From the NCBI GenBank assembly GCA_943737045.1, contig CALSFV010000404.1:1-64000 (forward strand): a stretch of 64,000 bases of DNA. Direction: 5' to 3'. The notes beneath the pieces are model-generated. The model searched no databases. It was not told the origin of the DNA and was given only the letters and a program-made list of their open reading frames with translations. Shown here one piece after another: positions 1 through 10,800 of this stretch. The position numbers and the translations under genes are program-made. This DNA comes from Parapristionchus giblindavisi (Eukaryota; Nematoda; Chromadorea; Rhabditida; Diplogasteridae). Every line of letters begins with the position of its first letter. Positions within the stretch are counted from its first letter, which is position 1.

Positions 1-792
1 ATTAAACCTAGAATAGGAAAGAAAGATTAGAATGAATTGTAGACAAAACTATCATCTCCATCTTATATCATACAATATATATAGGAAGGAGATGAAGAGA
101 ATAATAACAATTAATTGTCTAATATATAGACCAGATGGATCTGTTATATATCAGTGAAACTGACGGAGACAAAAGGGAGAGACAAGAGGGAGAAGGAGAG
201 CGATACAAGAGGGAGAGGGAGAGGGAGGGAGATACGAGGGAGAGATGTTGGTTACAGTGTACAAGATGACAACTCAATAGGAATTGAGCCAATTCAATCG
301 GTTCTGTACATAGTAAAAGGAGATGAGTCATGGGATATTATTATAGGTACAAAAGATCAATGAATGAACACAATATTAGATAATAGAGGGAGAGGGAGAG
401 ATGGACTTACAGAGGGAGAGGGAGAGAAACACATACAGAGAAGGAGAGATTGCATATGTACGTCAAAAAAGAATAAGATGAGAGAGAAAGGTAAGTGGAG
501 GAGAGTAGATTATAAGATTAAGATGGTAAATATATGTAGTGAGGAATATAATATGGGGAGATAGATGGAATAGTATAGTATTGAATAGATAAGAGATATG
601 GATGATAGAAAGATTGTGATTGTTTGAATGAGGATTAAGAGTTCACACTATTCAAGAAGACAAACAAAAAGAGTTCATGATGAATACCAATGTATACAAC
701 TAATCATATTATCAATCAATACTTCATAACATATTCAATTCAACAAATAACAAATGAAAACAACAACAATTTAATGATATAAGAGATAAGAA
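1..792. other. Left-edge non-coding stretch with purine-rich repeats
   Basis: No supportable gene is seen here. Bases 160-240 and 385-430 are rich in GGGAGA/GAGGGA runs. The rest is AT-rich sequence that probably includes the 3' untranslated region of the BOP1 gene on the minus strand. The open frames present are short and repetitive and look like no known protein. Confidence 0.5.
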
Positions 793-3700
793 TTAATATG
801 AATATAATGCAATTCTTCCATCAACTCCTCCAGTAATCAACCAAGCTCTGCTTGGATGCCATTCACATGCAAGAATACATTCATCTCCTATCTATAATAT
901 ATATCAATTCATTCATATCAATCAATATCAATCATACCTTTGTATGTCCTCCTAATCTCTTAACAGGTACTATTTCATTATGATTCATTGAATCAATCTT
1001 TGCATAGTATACAATAGCTTGACCATCATCTCCTCCAGTTACAAGTAGAGGTAATCTAATCAATCAATCAATCAATTCATACTATATTTAGGGAACAACT
1101 ATTTACACCATATCTGGGGTACCTTTGTCGCTGGAACTTAAAATCGGGAAGGCAGGACGCAAAACATGGAACATTTTATTTAAAAAATTTGAATTCATTT
1201 TTGTGCAAATTTTGGTTAAATCGGATGGGCCACGTGCCAAAACCGAGACCCCCCTCCCATCCACCTTATACTATCGACTATACCATTCACGACTTTCACC
1301 TAGTCTATGCCCTTTATCCATTTCTCAACCATCAATGATAGGAAATAAGTGTTTATATCCTGATAATCTTCAAATGTAAATAAATTAAATAAATTGTTCC
1401 TTCAAAGAATATAGAAATTGAAAACCTAATATTGTAATAAAAGTAATGACATGATACCTTTTATGATAAGCAATATCTCTAATAGCAGATGTATGATGTC
1501 TAAGAGTCTTCCATGGTGTTGAACTCAATTGTAGATCCATCCATGAGAAACGACGATCAAGACCACCAACGAAGAGATTCTATAGATCAATCAATTATCG
1601 ATTGATTGATTGATTGAATACACTAACCTCTCCTGTATTATCAGGTCTCATAATAGAAATAGTCTGCATATTACATTGTAACTTTTTGACCAAATTACAA
1701 CGAGCGAGATCATATATTCTATATAGATAGATACAATTAATATGATATGATATGATAATAGATTATACCTTATATTTCGTTGAGTAGCAATGAATAGATT
1801 GGGTACTGTAACAGCAAATGCAATTGAACGAATAAGTCCTTTCTTCTTAGAGAATGGCATCTATTATACAAATATATAGATGATATACATGATATATCTA
1901 TTTGATCTACCTGACTTTTAGCCTTAGATAATTGATGAACAACTACAGCATCAGCAGAATCTACAGTACCAAGAGTGGCAAAGTAATCACCCTTTGCATG
2001 CCATACCACTTGACGAATCTCCTACAACATTAACCATTATATACTGTTAGACAGATTAACCATTTCATAATAAAGTATATTCAAATGATTGAATAAATTA
2101 ATAATATAAATTACACTAGGCATAGTTAGAAGGATTCGTCCATGATTCTTATCCAGTCTTTTCCATACAACCTATGATAAAGTCTTCATTAATATCAATC
2201 TATTTATTCATTCATTCATCTATTCCATTACCTTACTATCATATTCACCAATAGGAATAGATGATATATATGAAGCAGTTGCTGATATTTGTAAACGATC
2301 TCCAGACTCACTATTCACAAACATAACCTTAATTAATCATATTGAATGAGTATATTCATTCATTCATTATTCATACCTTCTTTCCCTCAATAGCAACAGC
2401 TACAATATTCTTCTCACGATTAGGACAAAATGATATAGAAGTAATTGGAGAGGAAAGATCCATTGACTATAAAGATATCATTACATTCATGATCTATCAA
2501 TATCCCACACCCTTCAAATGCGTCTGGGTACTTAGATTTTGGGACAAAAACGCGTTTGGGTAACCGGATTTTGTGATACAAAACGCATGTGACTACTCTA
2601 AAACCGTGAAAGCTTCAAGAAAATCGTCACAATATGGTCCCATTTTGCGGGTGGGTCTATCCCATGGGATAGCAAGAAATCATGTCTGTATCATTATCAT
2701 TTATATCGATTATCTAGTATCTATTATTCGAACCAAAACAATAACCTTGATAAGATAGTTAATATATAAATAGTATTATAAGATACCTTAATACATCTTC
2801 CAGTTCCAATACTCCAAAACTTAAGATAACCATCCTGTCCCCCAGATGCTACTATTTCAGTACCAGAAGGTTCAAATGAAAGAGCACGAACTTGACCCTT
2901 ATGAGCATCTATTATCTATAATGAATGATATGATATGATCATATGAATAGAGAATACTTACATAAGCCATATTGATAGGGAAGGGTTTGAGATCATTTGG
3001 ATTTGGTAGATCAGGAAGAAGATCTGTATGATCTTTAACATTCAACTATAATTGTACATTATATTCATTAGTTATCATATAATATGTAGAATACCTTCAT
3101 TTTCATTTGTCTAGGAGCAAGATAAAGATCAAGACAACGATCATATCTTTCAGTCACAAATGTATCCCATGCTGGTAATCTTCGTAATGAATCATATTTC
3201 TGTGGTATAAATGGAATACGTCTATCTTCAGGTTCATCTTCTTCCCATCTTAATCCATTACTATCAATATATTCATATATATTCATAATCAACTCACTTT
3301 TCTTTCTCTTCATCATTGAATAGATATTCATCTGGAGGATTATATGATTCATAATTATTAGGAAGTGACATCTCAAATTTAATACATTTATCTTTTTCAC
3401 TTTCAAATTATTCATAAAAGATAATAATTAGGTCGTAATTAATATGAGGAATATGGATGTATATATGATACCTTAGGTGCAGGACAATGCATTCTCATTC
3501 TAGCTTGATCACTCTTTGTCTTATGTTTATCATCTCCTTCATCAGACCATAGATCATATGACTATAATAGAATACATATATAACACAAGTATCCAAAGTA
3601 ACCAACCGCTTTCTTCTTAGCTTCTTTTGGTCTTCGTGGTTTCAACCATCCTTGTCTAATTGCATACACTAACTTTGCTACTTGTTTCATCTCATCTTTC

Positions 3701-4641
3701 GAGGGAATAAAACTATAAAATATCATTTATCATTACATAAATAAAGTAATCAATAAACCTGCTCTTCCTTTCTTCTCTATTATCGATTGGATGGATAGTA
3801 CCTTCATGAGAATAGATATCAAGGAATGGTTCATAAGGATTGTATCCAACAGTAGGACACTTTCCAGATGAAAGAGCATGAATACGAGCAATCTAAATAT
3901 CAATATTATAATATAATATCTAACAATCCAACATTTACCTGTTCTTCAGAGAGCACAATTTCTTGACCTGTCTGTCTATCAAGAACTTTACGCCTTAAAC
4001 ATACATAATAATAAAGAACTTTACCTATCCTAGCCCATATTCATCACCTTGATTACCATATTTCGAACTCGTATAACATCATTAGTCTCGTTTCTTGTTG
4101 ATAATAAAAATACTTTATCTCACCAATAGTCTGGGTCTTCCATCTTCTCCAAGAATGCATCGATTTCTCCTTTAGCTGCAGGTTTGCCAATCTTCTCGCC
4201 TTCCAAATCATATCTTAAATATAATTTATCCATATCGAGAGTTTTAGTAGTATTTTACTAGATAAATATGCATATTAAATAATTGTAGAAGATAATAGAA
4301 TACCCAATATGATCGTGCTCATCGTACCATTGAACGGGAATGTTACCAATTGTATTTCTGAGATCCTAAAAAGCAATCAACGATGTTGAAACCTATTGTT
4401 AACTATTAAACTAACTTCTTCATCGGATGAATCATAATAATCAGCTCTTTCCTTTTCAGAGTCAACTATTTCTTTCTTCAGTGATATTTCATCTTTCGTT
4501 CCTTCGTTTTCAGTCTAAACAAACATCAAAGCAAGAAAAATTAATTGTAAAACAAACCTTCAATGTTTTTGGCTCGGATTCTGTTTTGAGAGCTCGTTTT
4601 TTACGAGTTTTCTGAACGGTTTGAGTCACCGTTTTCGACAT
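793..4641 (-). CDS. BOP1: Ribosome biogenesis protein BOP1 (BOP1NT plus WD40)
   Basis: BOP1 forms the PeBoW complex with PES1 and WDR12 in the nucleolus and is needed for ITS2 processing and 60S subunit maturation. The reading starts [18 protein letters not shown] at 4641 and ends [12 protein letters not shown] at 793. It is split into many short exons. After a basic, acidic N-terminus comes the BOP1NT domain with [19 protein letters not shown], then [34 protein letters not shown] and [16 protein letters not shown], all hallmark stretches of the family. WD40 repeats follow, for example [20 protein letters not shown] and [19 protein letters not shown]. Introns near 1050-1450 and 2480-2770 are longer than the others and hold sequence that looks repeat-derived. 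The match is conserved over the whole length, so the assignment is firm. Exact splice sites are inferred. Confidence 0.95.
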
Positions 4642-5253
4642 CCTGCAAAAGAATTGAATAATATTTTTCAATTAAAAGATCTACATATGAATTTAGCTAT
4701 ACAAAACACAACAATAATTGGAAAAACAATTAATATGCTACGGCGTAACACAATAAAGCGAATTAATTGTTCCGGTAAAAGCGAATGCCGGTAAAGTTTT
4801 TGAGGGAGTTTAAAATTTATTTTAAATAATCATTTTTTATATCTTTTATTTTTTCTTTCCCTTTAATTCATCAGTTTCATACATTTTTATCAGGTATATT
4901 GCTTCCATGTGGCAGCATGTTTTTTTTTAACTATTGTTAAAAAATAAGAAAAAATCAGGCAGTACAATCTGGTATTCTGCATGCAGAATGTGTATGTACA
5001 TTTGTTTGTACAGATTATGTATACATACTGTATGCAGATGAAGAGTTGTTTTTAATAATTTAAAAATTGATGATATTTGAAGATTGAAATATTGAATATG
5101 GAAGATATGTGTACCCTTTTCATTCATTCATTCATCATCTTCCTTTCCATTCTATTCAATTTGTATCACTTCTTTCACTCATTCAATGGTAAGTGTCAAC
5201 CCTTTTCTTCTTCTTCTTCTTTTACTCCTTCATAAGTCATCTTCCACTCTCGG
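4642..5253. promoter_or_regulatory. Divergent BOP1 / Wnt intergenic region
   Basis: This is a 612-base spacer between two divergently transcribed genes, so it should contain both promoters. It has T-rich and A-rich runs (4798-4870, 4920-4960) and a CATTCATTCATTC run near 5120. I see no recognisable core promoter element that I would defend. Confidence 0.4.
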
Positions 5254-6961
5254 ATGTTACTGTCTATTTCTCTTCTTATTTTATTTCTATCATCATTTCA
5301 ATCTAAACATATCTATGATTCTTCCTTCAATGGTCCAATTGCACAAGAACCTCATTGGTGGTAAATATATCTAATTTTACTCTTTCACATAATCAAATAT
5401 CTATTTTAGGAAGGTTATATGGATGAAATATCGAGTTCAAGAAGTATAGACTAATCAATATTCTCATATCTAATCAATAATATTGTAGTTACGAGTACTT
5501 CTTCCCTATCGCATCTATAGATTATTACATTCTGATCCTCAATTAGCCCTTGTACTCAAAGAATCATTACAAGCTGCTTTAGCTTCATGTAAACAATCAA
5601 AACTAGAGAAAGGTATTCAATCAATCTTTATTATATTGATTATTATAATTATATATATGAAGATGAAGATGTAACATGTACATATCAACGTGGTCGATCA
5701 TATGGTGATCTATTCAAGACCATATCAGCATACGGTACTATCTACAATATAATCAATATCTACAGTAACCTTAATAGATTCACGAGATTTCTCTTTTCTT
5801 CTTTCTCTAACAACAGCTTTTGCTGTGAGAGGAATAGCTGAGGCTTGTGCCGAAGGAAGACTCAAACATTGTTCATGTAATATACAATTACAAGTAATCA
5901 CTTGATCTATTCATTCCAATCAATCAATAATCACTTGATCTATTCATTCCAATCAATCAATAATCACTTGATCTATTCATTCCAATCAATCAATAATCAC
6001 TTGATCTATTCATTCCAATCAATCAATAATCACTTGATCTATTCATTCCAATCAATCAATAATCACTTGATCTATTCATTCCAATCAATCAATAATCACT
6101 TGATCTATTCATTCCAATCAATCAATAATCACTTGATCTATTCATTCCAATCAATCAATAATCACTTGATCTATTCATTCCAATCAATCAATAATCACTT
6201 GATCTATTCATTCCAATCAATCAATAATGATCAGGGTCCAATACCAGGGAGACCTTCAGGATTTGTATGGTCGGAGTGTTCAATCGATAGAGGTAGTCAT
6301 AATCTACCGTATGCTCTTAAACTTTCCAAGTGAGACCTAATTAAATATATATGTATTACTGTAATGAATGGAAGGAAATTGATTGATGAACAATATGAAT
6401 GTATAGTTCCAAGTCGATTACGAGAGATATTACTTCATAATATTAGTGTTGGTCGTACGGTATGTAAAAGGAATATGGTATTTTTTATCGATTGATTCAT
6501 TATTAGAGAGTGAATACAACGATAAGATGCTTCTGTGGAAGTATATATGGATGTAATGAGAGAATTTGTCAATCAATAACAATCAATGAATCAGAAATAC
6601 TCAATAGGTACAGTATTAAATGAAGTATTGATTGATATTTGATGTATTGAAGAGTTCGTGAGTCGTTGTGGGACTCAAGAAGAATTCGAAGATCAAATCA
6701 TATTGATATGAAAAAAGGAAATTGTAGAAGAAGAAATATAGATAAAAAGAATAGGAATAAGTAAGATGAATAGAATGTATAGAATGAATGATATAAGTTT
6801 AGATCATCATCGATATGGTATATAGATGAAGGAATTCATAGTAATATACAACATTATTATATTGGAATTCCTGAATAGAAATGAATCTCATCTTAGTTTT
6901 GTTCACTGTTCGTCATAAAAGATTAAAGGAAGGACATTGTAAAAGGGAAAATTGGTGGTAA
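5254..6961 (+). CDS. Wnt: Divergent Wnt ligand lacking the acylation serine
   Basis: A secreted Wnt-family ligand. I chose the ATG at 5254 because it opens a signal peptide (MLLSISLLILFLSSFQS) that runs in phase into the next exons. Wnt-like segments follow in order: HSDPQLALVLKESLQAALAS; VTCTYQRGRSYGDLFKT; AFAVRGIAEACAEGRLKHC ending in SCN; FVWSECSIDRGSHNLPYALK; REILLHNISVGRT; and TTIRCFCGSIYGCNERIC. The last replaces the usual CKCHGVSGSC motif. It is one residue shorter and has Tyr where the palmitoleoylated Ser normally sits. The C-terminal part is weak: a basic linker (SRRIRRSNHIDMKKGNCRRR) is visible, but the usual dense cysteine block is not clear. The stop at 6961 after CKRENWW is a guess. 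It could be a fast-evolving functional ligand or a decaying duplicate. A 33-bp tandem repeat fills one intron. Confidence 0.8.
5899..6228. repeat. 33-bp minisatellite, about 10 copies, in Wnt intron
   Basis: The unit contains AATCACTTGATCTATTCATT followed by CCAATCAATCAAT and repeats with essentially no divergence. Its length is a multiple of three, which is why it gives a spurious open frame. It sits between the exon ending in the HCSC motif and the exon with the WSECS motif of the divergent Wnt gene, so it is intronic. Confidence 0.9.
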
Positions 6962-7880
6962 AAGACAACGGGGGAGTGGTCTATCTCACTCTATACGGTA
7001 CTTAGATTGGGAAGAAAGAAGATGGAATGGTTGTAAAGGATTCTATGAGAAACCAACCACAACATACTACCTTTTCCCTCTCTCTCTCCCTCTCTCCCTC
7101 TCCCTCTTTCCCTCTTCTTCTCCCTCACCTTCCATCTTCCTCCCCTCTCCCTCTTCTTCTCCCTCTCCTTCCATCTTCCTCCCCTCTCCCTCTCCTTCTT
7201 GTTCTCCCTCTCCTTCCATCTTCCTCCCCTCTCCCTCTCCCTCTTCTTCTCCCTCTCCTTCCATCTTCCTCTCCCTCTCCCTCTTCTTCTCCCTCTCCTT
7301 CCATCTTCCTCCCCTCTCCCTCTCCCTCTTCTTCTCCCTCTCCTTCCATCTTCCTCCCCTCTCCCTCTCCCTCTTCTTCTCCCTCTCCTTCCATCTTCTT
7401 CCCCTCTCCCTCTCCCTCTTCTTCTCCCTCTCCTTCCATCTTCCTCCCCTCTCCCTCTCCCTCTTCTTCTCCCTCTCCTTCCATCTTCTTCCCCTCTCCC
7501 TCTCCCTCTTCTTCTCCCTCTCCTTCCATCTTCTTCCCCTCTCCCTCTCCCTCTTCTTCTCCCTCTCCTTCCATCTTCCTCCCCTCTCCCTCTCCCTCCC
7601 TTCCCTTCACCTCTATTCTCTCCTCCCTCCCTCATTTTACCTAGTCTCTCCACTTTTATGTCCTACAATAGTGGTTAGTTCTAAAGAATGAAGTCAATTG
7701 AAGTTGACAACTCTTCATTACCGTATTCTTCATACGATTACTGTATCCCGTCATCATCTCAGCAGGATACTGTAACTGTTGATAATGATCAATCGATTGA
7801 ATCATCTCATGAATTTACTATACGGTATGTACTATTCTACTATATAAATCGATAATTGATTGATTTATAGAAGGAGGAAT
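6962..7880. other. Spacer between the two Wnt genes
   Basis: No gene is seen. Most of it is the polypyrimidine minisatellite listed separately. The stretch 7680-7880 may hold the 5' untranslated region or promoter of the downstream Wnt gene. A short upstream open frame at about 7690-7830 has no recognisable similarity. Confidence 0.45.
7066..7610. repeat. 45-bp polypyrimidine/polypurine minisatellite
   Basis: About eleven imperfect copies of a 45-base unit built from CTTCTTCTCCCTCTCCTTCC, ATCTTCCTCC and CCTCTCCCTCTCCCT. The plus strand is almost purely pyrimidine for over 500 bases, interrupted by a single A per unit. Because the period is a multiple of three, several overlapping open frames appear on both strands; these are artefacts. 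Confidence 0.93.
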
Positions 7881-10800
7881 ATGTCATTTAAATATTCAAT
7901 ATTAATCTTTTCATTAATAATATCAATGGGAATGACAATAACTCCACCTCCTCTTCCATTACCAACTCGTCCACCTATTCCATATAAATTAGTACAGGTT
8001 AATATATATTATAATATAATGCATAAATGATGATCTTATCATATTTTTCTATTCAATCTTTATATTTCTCATAATTCTCTTATACTCTATTACTCTATTC
8101 AATTGTATGGAATAACCAATTCCATTTTCACTATAAAAATGCCTCTTTCCATATCCATCCATACTAATTAGTTAATTATTCATTTGATATTATATTGATA
8201 TCATTTGCATTCAAATCATTTCTTCATTCAATACCAATTAGTCTTCTATGTCATTCTTTCTCTTGTTTTTATGCGAGGTCGTTACTGTAGATGAGATAGT
8301 GGAGGGGAGTAGAGGGAGTAGAGGAGGGTTGGGGGGGGGAGTAGAGGGGAAGGGAGTAAAGATAGGGTGAGAAAGACAAACTTGTAGTCAAAGAGATCAA
8401 TTTATAAGAAGATGATTGGAAGTTTGGATGAATGACTCTTATGTATACATCTTTTTATATGGAATACATAGATAGATAGATAAGATGTTAGACTAGTTCA
8501 TACTATATCATCTCAATCTTATAAAGATTTATTCCATAAGTAGTTAATATCTCGGGGAGGTATCAGAACGGCAACAATCAAAACGGCAACAATCAAAACG
8601 GCAACGGAGCAGAACTCGGTTGGGAGTTGGCATAGAAACTTTGGATGGGTATCATTGTGATCACCATCAGTAACACTACCGTAACCTACCGTAACCCAGT
8701 TCGGTGGGTCAGATCAAGTTCGGTGGGTCAGATCAAGTTCGGTGGGTCAGATTTCACTAGAAATTGTCTGAATGGCCACTACATGTGCGATATCATTATC
8801 ATCTATTGCAAACTACTGTAATCTACCGTAACCCGGTTCGGTGGGTCAGATCAAGTGCGATGGGTCAGATTTCACTAAAAATTGTCCAAATGATTACTAT
8901 GCGCGTGGTATGATTATGAGTTATTGTAAACTACCATGATCTGACCCACCGAACTGGGTTACGGTAGTTTGCAATAGCTCATAATGATTTGCACACGTTG
9001 TGACCATTCCGACAGTTTGTAGTGAAATCTGACCCACCGAACTTGATGTGACCCACCGAACTGGGTTACGGTAGATTACGGTATTTTGCAATAGCTCATA
9101 ATGATAACGCACACGTAGTGGCCATTCCGACAATTTTTAGTTAAATCTGACCCACCGAACTTGATCTGACCCACCGAACTGGGTTACGGTAGGTTACGGT
9201 AGTGTTACTGATGGTGATCACAATGATACCCATCCAAAGTTTCTATGCCAACTCCCAACCGAGTTCTGCTCCGTTGCCGTTTTGATTGTTGCCGTTCTGA
9301 TGCCCCCCTCAATATCTCGGAGTAATGGGGGGGGGGGGGGGGGGAGGAATAAATATGGTTTGAAGAAAGTGTCTAAATTATAATATATTCCTTAAGAAAG
9401 TAGTAGACTTTCCGGTTCTTTATTTCTCAAATAAAATGGACTTGTGAATTTTTTTCTAGAAAATTATTTAAAAATGTAAATTAAATTGAAGAGTTGCTTT
9501 TGTGCGTTCAAAGTGGGATCTACATTATTTAAGATTCTTGAATAAGTATTGACTATACCGTCAAAACTAGAAATGGTGAAACATTTGTGACAAAATTTAT
9601 TCCTATTTTTAGCATTATTCATGATCTTGATGATGTATTAGCCAAGGGTTTCTTTATTATGGATGTATTTGTCCAATGTACTTATGTAACAGCGAAAAAT
9701 TAATCGGGAGTACTGCGGAGGATAATTGGTATATTCTAGAATACTGTAGAATTTTACTTTAAATGCGATGATACCATGGTTCCTTTGCCTAATTATGAAG
9801 ACATCTATCATTACTACAGCGATTTTACACTGTTTATCATGGAATGAATCAGACTGCAAAACTGGTATACGGTAGAAAATCCTACCGTATACCAGTTTCA
9901 TTATACAGCGTTTATAGGGAGAGTAACCCCTATGAAAAAAACAAAGTCCAGAAATTCTGTTTTGAATTCCCGCCATATTGAATTTTTTGAGTCGGCGCTT
10001 CCCAACACGGGAACTCTGCCACAACATACGGTAATACCCTGCAAAGTGATCAATAGCACAAGATTGATTTGATTCTGTGTAAATCAAAATTGATAGGAAG
10101 GGAGGGAGAGAGGTTAGGGAAGTGGTTCCTCGATGTCCTATATGATCAATCAATGCGCATAAGGTAGATCGAATCAACTTGTTTATCTGCTATCTCTTAA
10201 TCCTTTCCGTCAGTGTCATGGATAGCATAGTGGTAAGTGCTCTCTTCCTAGTCGCGCTCGTGCAGTTTCAATTCCTCACCCAACCACTAAATTTTGCTCA
10301 TTATTTCTTATTTCTGTGGCAGCGTTATCGCGTTGGGGAACAGGGTCGGGAATTCAAATGCTGAAAAGTAGAGGGGTTACTGTCCCTTTATAGCTAATTA
10401 TTTAACTGTTTTTCTTCATAAATGAATTGGGCAAGTCTATTGATGCCTGAATACCCCTCATCGAATAGAAAACTAGAAATAATATGATAATGAGTTTTCA
10501 AAATATTGCGAACTTGTCAAATTTTGTTGCAATTTGGCACGGCACAAATATCTACTTTTTTGTTTTGACTGTAGTATTTATTATTATTAATAATAATGAT
10601 ATAATATTAAGGGTTGTCCAATAGTTCTTCTTCATTCACGATCATTTGGTCATATTCGTTTACAATGTAGAAATGTTCCATCCACTGCCATAGCTGCATA
10701 TGAAGGGATTAAAGATTCAATGAATGAATGTACTAATAGAATGAAGTAATCAATAACATAATCATATTACACATATGAATCAATTAAGATTTCTACCTTG

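Larger units (their letters stand above)
9556..10573. mobile_element. TA-flanked inverted-repeat element, copy A
   Basis: The left end TACCGTCAAAAC with GTGAAACATTTGTGAC and the right end (reverse complement TACAGTCAAAACAAAA) match the ends of the cleaner copy at 54175-54802. The interior shares TAATCGGGAGT with a GCGGAG segment and a central hairpin (9859-9900) whose arms read ACTGGTATACGGTAG. The termini and TA flanks are like Tc1/mariner-type MITEs. This copy is longer because another element is inserted in it at 9917-10386. No transposase is present. Confidence 0.75.

Noticed and set aside
5902..6333. 143-codon frame with IYSFQSINNHL repeats
   Set aside because: Intronic 33-bp tandem repeat fused by chance to a true Wnt exon (from about 6233).
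6991..7678. Several overlapping 65-220 codon frames rich in Glu/Gly/Arg or Pro/Ser/Leu
   Set aside because: All derive from the 45-bp polypyrimidine repeat and occur on both strands in several phases.
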